From assembly GCA_017459895.1 (NCBI GenBank), contig JAFUCA010000013.1, positions 1 through 50,003 of the forward strand: a stretch of DNA of 50,003 nt, written 5' to 3'. A model generated the notes under the pieces. That model did not search any database. It was not told where the DNA came from and was given only the letters and a program-made list of their open reading frames with translations. Below are positions 6,775 through 14,091 of the stretch, in pieces (position 1 is the first letter of the stretch; each line of letters starts with the position of its first letter). The DNA comes from Bacillota bacterium (GTDB taxonomy: Bacteria; Bacillota; Clostridia; Peptostreptococcales; Anaerovoracaceae). A program made the position numbers and the translations under genes.

Positions 6775-6816
6775 TTAACATCTGTTAACATTTCAGAAAC
6801 ATTTCTGTAGTACAAT
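6775..6816 (+). promoter_or_regulatory. Tandem AACAT repeats plus -10, candidate autoregulatory operator
   Basis: AACAT starts at 6777, 6787 and 6798 (10- and 11-bp steps), and the last copy ends 8 nt before TACAAT (6811-6816), the same distance as in the zinc-ribbon promoter. A second promoter-like TTGACA lies near 6824-6829. The response regulator downstream is the obvious candidate binder (inference). Confidence 0.55.
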
Positions 6817-6884
6817 AAAGTCGTTGACATAGAGCAGCGGCTTTGTTGTATGTTATTGAATCTATTATTTCAGGAGTTATCATC

Positions 6885-7556
6885 ATGATCCGCATACTTA
6901 TCGTGGAGGACGATCCGGATATGAACCGGACATTATGCACATATCTAAACAGAAACGGCTATGAGACCGAAGGGTGCCTCTCGGCAGCGGAGGCTTATGA
7001 TGCAATTTATGGCAGCCGCTTTGATATGATCATCTCAGACATTATGATGCCTGATATAGACGGATTTGAAATGGTTGAGAGCATACGCCGCATCGATCAG
7101 ATGATTCCGATTCTGTTCGTAACGGCCAGGGATGATCTGGACGCGAAGCGGATGGGCTTTCGCATCGGGATCGACGACTACATGACCAAACCCATCGATC
7201 TGCAGGAACTGGTCATGCGGATCGAAGCCATCGCCCGCAGAGCGAAGATCTCAGCCGAGAAAAAAATTCAGATCGGATCTCTGACCCTCGATCAGGATGA
7301 AAGAGCGGCTTACGTTGACAGCGAGGAGATACCGCTTACCGCACGGGAGTTCAATATTCTCTTCAAGCTCCTCTCTTATCCCAGGAAGACGTTTACCAGA
7401 TCCCAGCTGATGGAGGAATTCTGGGATGCGGATTCGGACTCCGGACCGCGGGTCGTGGATGTATATATCACGAAGATCCGGGATAAGATGTCGGCCTGTC
7501 AGGACTTCGAGATCGTTACCGTCCATGGAATGGGATATAAGGCGGTGCTGCGATGA
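6885..7556 (+). CDS. OmpR/PhoB-family response regulator
   Basis: A 223-residue two-domain protein. The receiver domain (1-120) has the acidic pair D9/D10, phospho-acceptor D52 (ISDIMMPD), and a TKP lysine in DDYMTKPID. The C-terminal winged helix (about 125-223) contains LTAREFNILFKLLSYP and VDVYITKIRDKM, typical of OmpR-type DNA-binding domains. Start 6885 is preferred over an upstream TTG because CAGGAG lies 8 nt before it and the protein then begins directly with MIRILIVEDD. It overlaps the histidine kinase gene by 4 nt (ATGA), so the two are co-translated. It probably binds the tandem repeats at 6312-6340 and 6775-6802. Confidence 0.95.
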   Translation: MIRILIVEDDPDMNRTLCTYLNRNGYETEGCLSAAEAYDAIYGSRFDMIISDIMMPDIDGFEMVESIRRIDQMIPILFVTARDDLDAKRMGFRIGIDDYMTKPIDLQELVMRIEAIARRAKISAEKKIQIGSLTLDQDERAAYVDSEEIPLTAREFNILFKLLSYPRKTFTRSQLMEEFWDADSDSGPRVVDVYITKIRDKMSACQDFEIVTVHGMGYKAVLR

Positions 7557-8614
7557 GCAAAGGCTGGAAAGTCCGCGAAAACAAGCGTTCCAGATGGTAT
7601 CGGAACGCGATTCTGTATTTCGTACTGGCGGGTTTTATCGTGACCTGCAATTTCCTGCTGTTCTTTCACTTCGCGCCGATGAGCCTGCAGGAGTCCAAAT
7701 CCGCTGCGATGATGACGCTTGGGAATGTCCTGTTTATGGCAATTCTGTTTTCTCTGGCGGATATTCTGAGGCGATATCTCACATTTACCAGGCCTCTGCG
7801 CCGCATCCAGGAAGGAATCGATAAGGTGGTTTCCGGTGACTTCACCACGAGGATCCAGCCGCTGAAGGGCCCGGGAGCGTCGATCTATAATCCTGTTATT
7901 GAAGGGCTTAACAAGATGACCGCTGATCTCGGGAGCGTAGAAACACTCCGCACGGACTTTATCTCCAATGTTTCCCATGAACTGAAGACCCCGCTTGCAG
8001 CGATCCAGAACAACAGCACCCTGCTGCAGGATCCGCAGATCACGGAAGAAGAGCGTCAGCGGTATGCGAAGGCCATCACTGCGCAGACGAGCCGGCTGTC
8101 CCTTTTGATCTCAAATATCCTGAAGCTGAACAAGCTGGAGAATCAGCAGATCTTCCCAGCCTTTGCATCGGTCGACCTGACGGAATCCGTCTGCAGCAGC
8201 ATGATCAGCTTCGAACATGCATGGGAAGAGAAAGAGATCGAGATCCATACATCGTTTGACGACACCCTCCAGGTAAGCGCTGATCCGGACATGCTATCCA
8301 TCGTCTGGAACAATCTCATGTCAAACGCTGTGAAATTCACGCCGGAGAAGGGAACGATCACCATTGAGACCTTGCGGAAGCCCGGCCGGCCGGCAGTACG
8401 CATTAAGGATACCGGCTGCGGCATGGATGAGGAGACGCAGAAGAACATCTTCCGCAAGTTCTATCAGGGCGACACGTCACACGCCGCGGAGGGAAACGGT
8501 CTTGGACTGGCACTGGTCCGCAGGATCTGCGAGATTCACGGGTGCGAGATCACTGTAAACAGCCGTGTCGGGGCGGGAACTGAATTTATTATTGCATTCC
8601 CGGAGCAGAATTAG
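7553..8614 (+). CDS. Sensor histidine kinase
   Basis: A 353-residue membrane kinase. Two hydrophobic segments (about 21-40 and 54-71) enclose only a very short external loop, so it may sense a membrane or intramembrane signal. A HAMP-like linker (75-130) leads to the HisKA dimerisation domain with phospho-acceptor H142 in SNVSHELKTPLAA, then the ATPase domain with N box (NNLMSNAVKFTP), DTGCGMDEE and GNGLGLALV. It partners the regulator encoded just upstream (4-nt overlap). The short sensor loop resembles intramembrane-sensing kinases of Bacillota; the ligand is unknown. A CAAAGGCTGG copy forms its codons 3-5. Confidence 0.95.
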   Translation: MSKGWKVRENKRSRWYRNAILYFVLAGFIVTCNFLLFFHFAPMSLQESKSAAMMTLGNVLFMAILFSLADILRRYLTFTRPLRRIQEGIDKVVSGDFTTRIQPLKGPGASIYNPVIEGLNKMTADLGSVETLRTDFISNVSHELKTPLAAIQNNSTLLQDPQITEEERQRYAKAITAQTSRLSLLISNILKLNKLENQQIFPAFASVDLTESVCSSMISFEHAWEEKEIEIHTSFDDTLQVSADPDMLSIVWNNLMSNAVKFTPEKGTITIETLRKPGRPAVRIKDTGCGMDEETQKNIFRKFYQGDTSHAAEGNGLGLALVRRICEIHGCEITVNSRVGAGTEFIIAFPEQN

Positions 8615-8635
8615 TCAATCTTGTAACATAGGCGA

Positions 8636-8983
8636 CTATTCTCCCGGTATGGGGACTCCCGCCAGTTCGAAGTAGTGTTCGCCCCAGCTGCAGAGGGACT
8701 CTACGATTGGGACCAGAGTTTCGCCAAATTCTGTCAGTGAGTATTCTGTTTTCGGAGGAACGACTGGATAGAGGACGCGGTTGATCACGCCGTCTTCTTC
8801 CAGTTCTTTTAATTGTTTGCTCATCATCCGGGGCGTTGCTTGGGGGATGGCCTTCTGGATCTCGTTGTATCTGCGGGTCCGGCCGATCAGTTCATAGACG
8901 ATCTGCGCCTTGTATTTGCCGCCGATCACGTCCATGGCGGCCTCCACCGGACAGTTGTAGCTTTTGATCTTCTCGATATTCAT
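8636..8983 (-). CDS. HxlR-family transcriptional regulator
   Basis: A 115-residue winged-helix protein with the HxlR layout: an N-terminal Cys (C11 in YNCPVEAAMDVIGGKYKAQI), GRTRRYNEIQKAIP, then ATPRMMSKQLKELEEDGVIN and PPKTEYSLTEFGETL. GGGAGA precedes its ATG. It converges with the histidine kinase and diverges from the FMN oxidoreductase gene at 9137, the usual position for an HxlR regulator controlling a redox enzyme. Some relatives sense reactive electrophiles or quinones through the N-terminal cysteine; C11 would allow this here (inference). Confidence 0.9.
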   Translation of the reverse strand: MNIEKIKSYNCPVEAAMDVIGGKYKAQIVYELIGRTRRYNEIQKAIPQATPRMMSKQLKELEEDGVINRVLYPVVPPKTEYSLTEFGETLVPIVESLCSWGEHYFELAGVPIPGE

Positions 8984-8996
8984 ATCGCGTCTCCCA

Positions 8997-9063
8997 ACTA
9001 TACATTTTGATAGTATGTCACATAAAAGTGCGTTCTTGTCATAATGTTAATTTCGGCTATAAT
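8997..9063 (+). promoter_or_regulatory. Divergent promoter region with inverted repeat, candidate HxlR operator
   Basis: ACTAT (8997-9001) and ATAGT (9010-9014) form a short inverted repeat. A plus-strand promoter TTGTCA (9036-9041), 16 nt, TATAAT (9058-9063) then drives the oxidoreductase. Binding of the HxlR protein is inferred from position only. Confidence 0.5.
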
Positions 9064-9136
9064 TATATTCAAGACGGATCGGATTGTCAAATCAAACCCA
9101 GGAAAGTTGACATATATTCACGGAGGAATTGAAATA

Positions 9137-9685
9137 ATGGGAAAGAACATAGTCATTCTGAACGGAAGCCCGCGCAGGCGCGGAAACACTTCTGCACTGA
9201 CTGCAGAGTTCAAGCGCGGAGCAGAAGAGGCCGGAAACAATGTAACAGAATTCCATCTGTCATCCATGAAGATCAATGGATGCATCGGCTGCTGGAAAGG
9301 CGGCAGAGACCCGGAGCATCCGTGCTCCCAGAGGGACGACATGGAGATGATCTATCCGGTGTACAGAGAGGCGGACATCGTGGTATTGGCATCACCTCTG
9401 TACTACTGGTTCATCTCCGGGTTCCTGAAGAATGCCTTCGACCGGCTGTTCGCCATCGCTGAATGTGATCCGAATTACCGCAATCCGGTCAAGGAGTCCG
9501 TGCTGATCATGGCGGCGGAAGGAGCGGGCTTTGAAGAGTCCGTCCACTGGTATGATCATCTGGAAGATCATATCGGGTGGAAGAGCCTGGGCAAGATCCT
9601 GTGCGGGCACGTGACACAGCCGGGAGATACCGAGGGGAAAGCGGAACTTGAGAAAGCGTATGAGCTTGGGAAATCAATTTTTTAG
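9137..9685 (+). CDS. NADPH-dependent FMN reductase / flavodoxin-fold oxidoreductase
   Basis: A 182-residue flavodoxin-like protein. The FMN phosphate-binding loop is LNGSPRRRGNTSAL (about residues 7-20); INGCIGCWKGG (about 46-56) is the iron-sulfur-flavoprotein-like cysteine region seen in this family, and ASPLYYWFISGFLKNAFDR contributes to the flavin site. The start at 9137 follows GGAGG; an in-frame ATG at 9044 lies between the promoter elements and is rejected. The likely role is NAD(P)H-dependent reduction of quinones or other electrophiles, under control of the divergent HxlR gene. The NTF2-like gene follows after 12 nt, so they form an operon. Confidence 0.88.
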   Translation: MGKNIVILNGSPRRRGNTSALTAEFKRGAEEAGNNVTEFHLSSMKINGCIGCWKGGRDPEHPCSQRDDMEMIYPVYREADIVVLASPLYYWFISGFLKNAFDRLFAIAECDPNYRNPVKESVLIMAAEGAGFEESVHWYDHLEDHIGWKSLGKILCGHVTQPGDTEGKAELEKAYELGKSIF

Positions 9686-9697
9686 GAGGACATGAGA

Positions 9698-10090
9698 ATG
9701 AGAGCACCAATCAGTGAGTACAAAGCAGTAGAAGAAGCGGCAATGAAGTTTGTGAAGAGCGTAGCGGAAGGAAACAGCAAGTACGCGAAGGAAATGTTCA
9801 CCGACGAAGCCGTACTGTTCGGTTTTCTCGATGGAGAGCTGGAGCACGGATCCATCGAGCAGTTCTATCACAATGTGGATACTGTAGCCGCGGGTGATGA
9901 TTTCCAGGCAAGAGTGGATGTCGTGCTGGTGGAGGAAACGCTGGCCGTGGTACGTGTCCTGGAAGAAGGATGGGGCAGCCGGATCGATTTCACGGATGTT
10001 CTGCTTCTGCTGAAGATGGATGGAGAGTGGAAGTGTGTCGCCAAGGCGTACAACCAGAACTCCGATACGATTGAGGCAAAGCAGGATTAG
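9698..10090 (+). CDS. NTF2-like / lumazine-binding-like fold protein
   Basis: A 130-residue soluble protein with the cone-shaped NTF2-like pattern: helix (AVEEAAMKFVKSVAEGNSKY), LFTDEAVLFGFLDGELEHGS, then beta strands ending in LLLLKMDGEWKCVAKAYNQ. Such proteins bind small hydrophobic ligands or act as isomerase-like accessory proteins; no specific function can be assigned. The ATG at 9698 is preferred because GGAGG lies 8 nt upstream; the ATG at 9692 is only 2 nt from it. It is co-transcribed with the FMN oxidoreductase and is followed by a strong terminator. Confidence 0.8.
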   Translation: MRAPISEYKAVEEAAMKFVKSVAEGNSKYAKEMFTDEAVLFGFLDGELEHGSIEQFYHNVDTVAAGDDFQARVDVVLVEETLAVVRVLEEGWGSRIDFTDVLLLLKMDGEWKCVAKAYNQNSDTIEAKQD

Positions 10091-10133
10091 CCCACGGAGG
10101 ACGAACAGAAGTACTGCATCGATGGCTGTTACA

Positions 10134-10172
10134 GGCGCTCTTTACATCTTTAATGTAAGGAGCGCCGTTTTT
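10134..10172 (+). terminator. Rho-independent terminator
   Basis: GGCGCTCTTTACAT pairs with ATGTAAGGAGCGCC, with one mismatch, around a CTTTA loop, followed by T5. It ends the oxidoreductase/NTF2 operon. Confidence 0.85.
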
Positions 10173-10218
10173 AATGGATAAAGAAAATCCGAGCCGCATG
10201 GCAATCGCCCCAGCGTTC

Positions 10219-10227
10219 TGGTACAAT
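10219..10227 (+). promoter_or_regulatory. Extended -10 promoter (TGGTACAAT)
   Basis: TGG immediately precedes TACAAT. It lies between the terminator at 10134-10172 and the G5/3D gene, so that gene has its own promoter and an initiation codon at 10174 is unlikely. Confidence 0.55.
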
Positions 10228-10284
10228 AGGTATAATAAAGCGGAGGATAACGTCGGGACCATAAAGAGCGAAATCACAGATCAA

Positions 10285-11301
10285 ATGAGAAATCTACTGA
10301 ACAACAGACAAATGACCAATCTCCTTCTCTTCCTGCTCGCGCTGAATGTCGTGGTGACTGGGATCGTAGGATTCGTCAAATGGGACACATACGCCCTGTC
10401 GCCGGACGGACAGCACATCAAACGGGCCTATGCGGTCAAGGCAGGAGCGGATCTTCTGGGCTACACACCATCCAGAGTGGAAGCTGAGGAAGCAGTGAAG
10501 GATATGATCAACGAATACGTCGGTGATATGGTTCTGACAGAAGGCAAAACCAATCTTGACATTCAGTATGAGGAGCTGAAATTCGGCAAACACCTGCAGA
10601 CGCAGAAGGGTCGGGATCTCGCAGAGCAGGTCCTGAAAGAGCCGGCCAGTGAGATCATCATTACCGGAACCGCTTTGGAGACGGAAGTTATTGAGAAAGA
10701 TACGGTAATGAAAGAAACCGATGAACTCATGAAGGGGGAGACGGAGATCCGGCAGGAAGGCGAGGACGGCGAACGGAGCATATCGTCGGATGTGATCATC
10801 GAAAACGGCAAGGTGACCAGCAAGAAGACCATTGAGAAAAAAGTCATCAAAGAAGACAAAGACAAGATCGTCATGGTCGGTACGAAGCTGGACGATGGGC
10901 TGAATGAGGATGGTTCCTATCGGTTTGTGCACTGCAGCGTGGAAGAAGATATCGAAAACTCGGAAGAATACCAGGCCATTCAGGGGGCTTTTGACTATAA
11001 CGGTCCTGTCCTTTCCAGGTCCAGAGGGAGTATCAGCGGACCGTCCGGCAAAGAGACCTATTATAATCTGAACATGTCCGGCTGCATTAGTATCATGAAC
11101 GGCCGCGGCTATAGCGAGCCTTACTGGGTAAGATCGGACGGCGTCAAAATGTATGGCTATTACGTCATGTGCGCCGCCGGTCTCGGAATCAGACCCAAGG
11201 GAACCATTGTTGAATCCAGTACGGGCCTTGCCATCGTCGTGGATACCGGGGGTTTCGCCTCCCGAAATCCCCGGCAGCTGGACATCGCGGTTACGTGGTA
11301 A
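10285..11301 (+). CDS. G5- and 3D-domain cell-envelope protein
   Basis: With this start the protein has 338 residues. A single hydrophobic signal-anchor (LLLFLLALNVVVTGIVGFV, about residues 12-30) is followed by a charged linker, a G5 domain (ENGKVTSKKTIEKKVIKEDK...IVMVGTK) and a C-terminal 3D/RlpA-like beta-barrel ending in RNPRQLDIAVTW. 3D-type barrels with the conserved aspartates occur in lytic transglycosylase-like enzymes; G5 domains bind glycans. The likely site is the outer face of the membrane, acting in cell-wall remodelling. The start is uncertain: an ATG at 10174 precedes the promoter, 10285 lacks an obvious Shine-Dalgarno, and GCGGAGGA at about 10240 has no standard start codon after it. 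Confidence 0.82.
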   Translation: MRNLLNNRQMTNLLLFLLALNVVVTGIVGFVKWDTYALSPDGQHIKRAYAVKAGADLLGYTPSRVEAEEAVKDMINEYVGDMVLTEGKTNLDIQYEELKFGKHLQTQKGRDLAEQVLKEPASEIIITGTALETEVIEKDTVMKETDELMKGETEIRQEGEDGERSISSDVIIENGKVTSKKTIEKKVIKEDKDKIVMVGTKLDDGLNEDGSYRFVHCSVEEDIENSEEYQAIQGAFDYNGPVLSRSRGSISGPSGKETYYNLNMSGCISIMNGRGYSEPYWVRSDGVKMYGYYVMCAAGLGIRPKGTIVESSTGLAIVVDTGGFASRNPRQLDIAVTW

Positions 11302-11358
11302 GTGCCGTCTCGCTCGTCGGGTCGTATTAAGAACATGAGGAGATAAGAAACCGCAGCC

Positions 11359-13053
11359 TCACCGGACCGCCCGGATCATCTCCAGTACCTCATCCCGGAT
11401 CCGGCCGTTGACGGCAGCCGCCTGCGCGCCGTCTTCCCGGCAGGAGTAGAAATAGAACTTGATCTTTGGCTCGGTGCCGCTGGGGCGGATGGCAAACCAG
11501 CTGCCGCCTTCCAGAAACAGCCGGATGGCATTCTGGGGCGGGATATCCTCATATCCGTCGATGTAGTCGATGATCTGAGTGACCGTAAGGCCCGCGATCT
11601 GCTGGGGCAGGTTCTGCCGCAGCCAGGACATCATCCGGCCGATCCGCTGGGTCCCTTCGATTCCTTCCAGAACGAGATTCGGCTCATCCTCGGCGAAATA
11701 CCCGTAGGTCCGGTAGATATCCTGCAGCACGTCCCACAGACTTTGGCCGTGTCTGCGGTAATAAGCGGCGGCTTCAGCCACCAGCATCCCCGCGGAGATG
11801 CCGTCCTTTTCGCGGATGTCCTCACAGGCGGCATAGCCGATGGATTCCTCATAGCCGAACAGATAGGTGTAGCCGTGCTCCTGCAGCCAGGGGATCTTGC
11901 CGCAGATGTTTTTGAAGCCGGTCAGTGTCTCGAACATCTCCACGCCGTAAGCTTTCGCGATGATGGTGGACAGGGTGGAGGTGACGATGGATTTGACCAT
12001 CGCGCCTTTGACAGGGAGTGTGCCGGCCTTCGCGCGGCCTTCGAGTATGTAGTTAACCAGAAGGTAGCCGGTCTGGTTGCCGTTGAGAGGGATGTAGCTG
12101 CCCTGATCATCCCGGATCTCGATGGCAAACCGGTCTCCGTCGGGGTCGGTGGCCAGCAGAAGCTCGGCGCCGGTTTCCCGTCCGTAGGCTTCGCTCAGTG
12201 CAAAGGCTGCCGGATCCTCCGGGTTGGGATAGCCGACGGTGGAGAAGTCCGGGTCGGGATCCTTCTGTTCGGGGACGATCATCCAGTTTGTGAAGCCGCG
12301 ATCCGCCAGCATTTGCGCGAAGGGAACGCTGCCGCATCCGTTGATGGGGGTGTAGATAAGGGGAATCGAAAGATCCAGTTCCTCTCCGCTGTGGATAGCG
12401 AGGCTCTCCACCTTGTCCAGATATTCCCGGTCAAAATCCGGTCCGAGAATGGTGATCCGCCCGAGCCGCAGGGCTTCGTCGTAATCCATGATCTTCACGT
12501 CCTGCCACAGGTCGATTCTGCGGATCGCTTCACTCATGCCGTCCGCGATCTCGGAGGAAACCTGACAGCCGTCCTCCCAGTAAGCTTTGTAGCCGTTGTA
12601 TTCCTTCGGGTTATGAGAGGCGGTGATCATGATGCCGGAGATCGTGCCCAGACGGCGGATGGTGAATGCCAGCTGAGGCGTCGTGCGGATGTCGTCGTAG
12701 GTGTACACCCGGATGCCGTTGGCCGCGAAGACCGACGCGGTCAGCTCGCAGAACTCTCCGGAGCCATGGCGGGGATCCCGGGCGAGGGCGACACCCCGCT
12801 CCATGGCGCTGCGTCCGCGGGAGACGATAAAGTCCGCGATCCCCTGGGTCGCCTTGCCGACGGTGTACCGGTTCATCCGGTTCGTGCCGGCGCCGACCTT
12901 GCCGCGAAGGCCTGCGGTGCCGAAGGTCAGATCCTGATAGAACCGGTCCTCCATCTCTTCCTTATTTCCCGCGATGCCGAGAAGCTCCTGCTTCATCGGA
13001 TCGGAATCCTCCAGGTGGTCCAGCCACTGCTGATATCTGTTCTGATACTCCAT
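11359..13053 (-). CDS. pgcA: Phosphoglucomutase (alpha-D-phosphohexomutase family)
   Basis: A 564-residue enzyme interconverting glucose 1-phosphate and glucose 6-phosphate for sugar-nucleotide and polysaccharide synthesis. The catalytic phosphoserine lies in TASHNPKEYNGYK (S146); the Mg loop is TDPDGDRFAI (D303, D305, D307); the sugar loop GYEESIGYAACEDIREKDG and the phosphate-binding RPSGTEPKIKFYF at the C-terminus are all present. The start at 13053 is preferred because AAAGGAG lies just upstream; a TACAAT -10 lies further up. Phosphomannomutase activity is possible, but the length and domain layout match the PgcA-type Bacillota enzyme. Confidence 0.93.
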   Translation of the reverse strand: MEYQNRYQQWLDHLEDSDPMKQELLGIAGNKEEMEDRFYQDLTFGTAGLRGKVGAGTNRMNRYTVGKATQGIADFIVSRGRSAMERGVALARDPRHGSGEFCELTASVFAANGIRVYTYDDIRTTPQLAFTIRRLGTISGIMITASHNPKEYNGYKAYWEDGCQVSSEIADGMSEAIRRIDLWQDVKIMDYDEALRLGRITILGPDFDREYLDKVESLAIHSGEELDLSIPLIYTPINGCGSVPFAQMLADRGFTNWMIVPEQKDPDPDFSTVGYPNPEDPAAFALSEAYGRETGAELLLATDPDGDRFAIEIRDDQGSYIPLNGNQTGYLLVNYILEGRAKAGTLPVKGAMVKSIVTSTLSTIIAKAYGVEMFETLTGFKNICGKIPWLQEHGYTYLFGYEESIGYAACEDIREKDGISAGMLVAEAAAYYRRHGQSLWDVLQDIYRTYGYFAEDEPNLVLEGIEGTQRIGRMMSWLRQNLPQQIAGLTVTQIIDYIDGYEDIPPQNAIRLFLEGGSWFAIRPSGTEPKIKFYFYSCREDGAQAAAVNGRIRDEVLEMIRAVR

Positions 13054-13113
13054 AGCGTTTCTCCTTTCGCCCTCTCTATTGTACACGGAATCGGCTGCGG
13101 GGTCTATCGACAG

Positions 13114-13150
13114 TTGATTTTTATCCGGAAGTTAGTTATAATGAACTAAC
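13114..13150 (+). promoter_or_regulatory. Sigma-A promoter overlapped by a perfect palindrome
   Basis: TTGATT (13114-13119), 17 nt, TATAAT (13137-13142). The -10 sits inside GTTAGTTATAATGAACTAAC (13131-13150), a 7-bp perfect inverted repeat with a 6-nt spacer. A repressor bound here would occlude the -10. The TTAG...CTAA half-sites resemble DtxR/IdeR-family iron boxes; the identity is inference. Confidence 0.6.
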
Positions 13151-13179
13151 CAAAGATCAACAGGAAAGAAGGTGCTTTT

Positions 13180-13557
13180 ATGGCAACGATTATCATCATT
13201 TGCGCGGTTCTTCTGATCGCTTTCGCGGTTTACCGGACGATCCAGAAATTCCGGGGCAAGGCGAAGGACAGCTGCTGCGGCACGCCGGAAGTGAAATCCG
13301 TGCGAAAGGTCGAGGACACGGACCGTTCGCACTATCCGTATCACTACACTTTATCGATCGAAGGCATGCATTGCTCGAACTGCGCCCGGACGGTGGAGAA
13401 TGAGCTGAACTCCATGGAAGGCGTCTGGGGTCAGGTCAATCTGGGACGGGGAGAAGCGAAGGTCCTGGCCAAGAGCGAACGGTCCCGTGAGGAGTTCTCG
13501 AAGATCCTCGCCCGAAAGGATTATACGGTTACCGGATTCGCGGCGGAAAATCAATAA
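13180..13557 (+). CDS. Membrane-anchored heavy-metal-associated (HMA) domain protein
   Basis: A 125-residue protein: one N-terminal transmembrane helix (3-18), a short basic stretch with a CC pair (32-33), and a C-terminal ferredoxin-like HMA domain with the metal site GMHCSNC (C65, C68). The N-terminal half resembles the FeoB-associated Cys-rich membrane protein type; the HMA half resembles copper or zinc chaperones and P-type ATPase N-domains. No metal ATPase or feo gene is adjacent, so it is a stand-alone gene. The palindrome over its promoter suggests metal-responsive repression. The likely role is metal delivery at the membrane (inference). Confidence 0.8.
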   Translation: MATIIIICAVLLIAFAVYRTIQKFRGKAKDSCCGTPEVKSVRKVEDTDRSHYPYHYTLSIEGMHCSNCARTVENELNSMEGVWGQVNLGRGEAKVLAKSERSREEFSKILARKDYTVTGFAAENQ

Positions 13558-13576
13558 ACAGAATAGCGTCTGACTC

Positions 13577-13605
13577 TTGCCATGCTGCCCGGGCAGTGGT
13601 ACAAT
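13577..13605 (+). promoter_or_regulatory. Promoter of the thiamine operon
   Basis: TTGCCA (13577-13582), 17 nt, then TACAAT (13600-13605) preceded by TGG, an extended -10. Transcription would start just upstream of the TPP riboswitch. Confidence 0.7.
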
Positions 13606-13617
13606 CCATAGTAACAA

Positions 13618-13705
13618 CACAAGCCAGGGGAGCGAAAGCTGAGAGTCCGATCTTCGGAGACCCTTATTACCTGATCCGGATAATGCCGGCGCAGGGAAGC
13701 GGAAT
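13618..13705 (+). ncRNA. TPP riboswitch (THI element)
   Basis: The conserved aptamer blocks appear in order: AGGGGAGC, GCTGAGAG, a variable hairpin with TTCG loop, GACCCTTATTACCTGATC, CGGATAATGCCGGCG and CAGGGAAGCGG. These are the THI-box helices that bind thiamine pyrophosphate. The aptamer is followed 13 nt later by an intrinsic terminator and then the thiamine transport genes, so it should act by transcription termination when TPP is abundant. Confidence 0.95.
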
Positions 13706-13717
13706 AAGAAACATCTC

Positions 13718-13747
13718 AAGCGCTCCTTTTCGTATGAGCGCTTTTTG
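13718..13747 (+). terminator. Riboswitch expression-platform terminator
   Basis: AGCGCTC (13719-13725) pairs with GAGCGCT (13736-13742), then TTTTTG. It lies directly after the TPP aptamer. A CAAAGGCTGG copy follows at 13758. Confidence 0.85.
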
Positions 13748-13794
13748 TTTGTCCGCGCAAAGGCTGGACAGGGGCGCAGAAAGGAGAACAGTCA

Positions 13795-14091
13795 ATGGAA
13801 GCAAGCGTAGCAATTCAGTCACTGCCGCAGGCACCCGATGATGAGGAGCTGTGCCGGATCGTCGACGAGGTGATCGACTACATCGCGCAGCAGGGGTATA
13901 ACTATTATGTCGGCCCCTTTGAAACCACCATCGAAGGTCCCTATGATGCGCTGATGGATATCGTGAAGGAGTGTCAGCACATCGCGATCCGGGCCGGCGC
14001 ACCATCCGTCGCCGCCTACGTCAAGATCAGTTACAAGCCGGAAGGCGAGGTCCTGAGCATTGAAAAGAAAATCGGCAAATACCACGAATAA
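13795..14091 (+). CDS. Thiamine-binding protein, MTH1187/YkoF-like
   Basis: A 98-residue protein with the COG0011 (formerly DUF77) ferredoxin-like fold: SVAIQSLPQ, IVDEVIDYIAQQGYNYYVGP, FETTIEGPYDALMDIVKECQ, then AYVKISYKPEGEVLSIEKKI. Members bind thiamine or its hydroxymethylpyrimidine part. It is the first gene after the TPP riboswitch and overlaps the permease gene by 32 nt, so it belongs to the uptake operon, perhaps as a cytoplasmic sink or sensor for the imported pyrimidine. AAAGGAG precedes the ATG. Confidence 0.88.
   Translation: MEASVAIQSLPQAPDDEELCRIVDEVIDYIAQQGYNYYVGPFETTIEGPYDALMDIVKECQHIAIRAGAPSVAAYVKISYKPEGEVLSIEKKIGKYHE

Noticed and set aside
10174-10284. ATG at 10174 as the start of the G5/3D protein
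   Set aside because: It lies 2 nt after the T tract of a strong terminator and upstream of a TGGTACAAT promoter.
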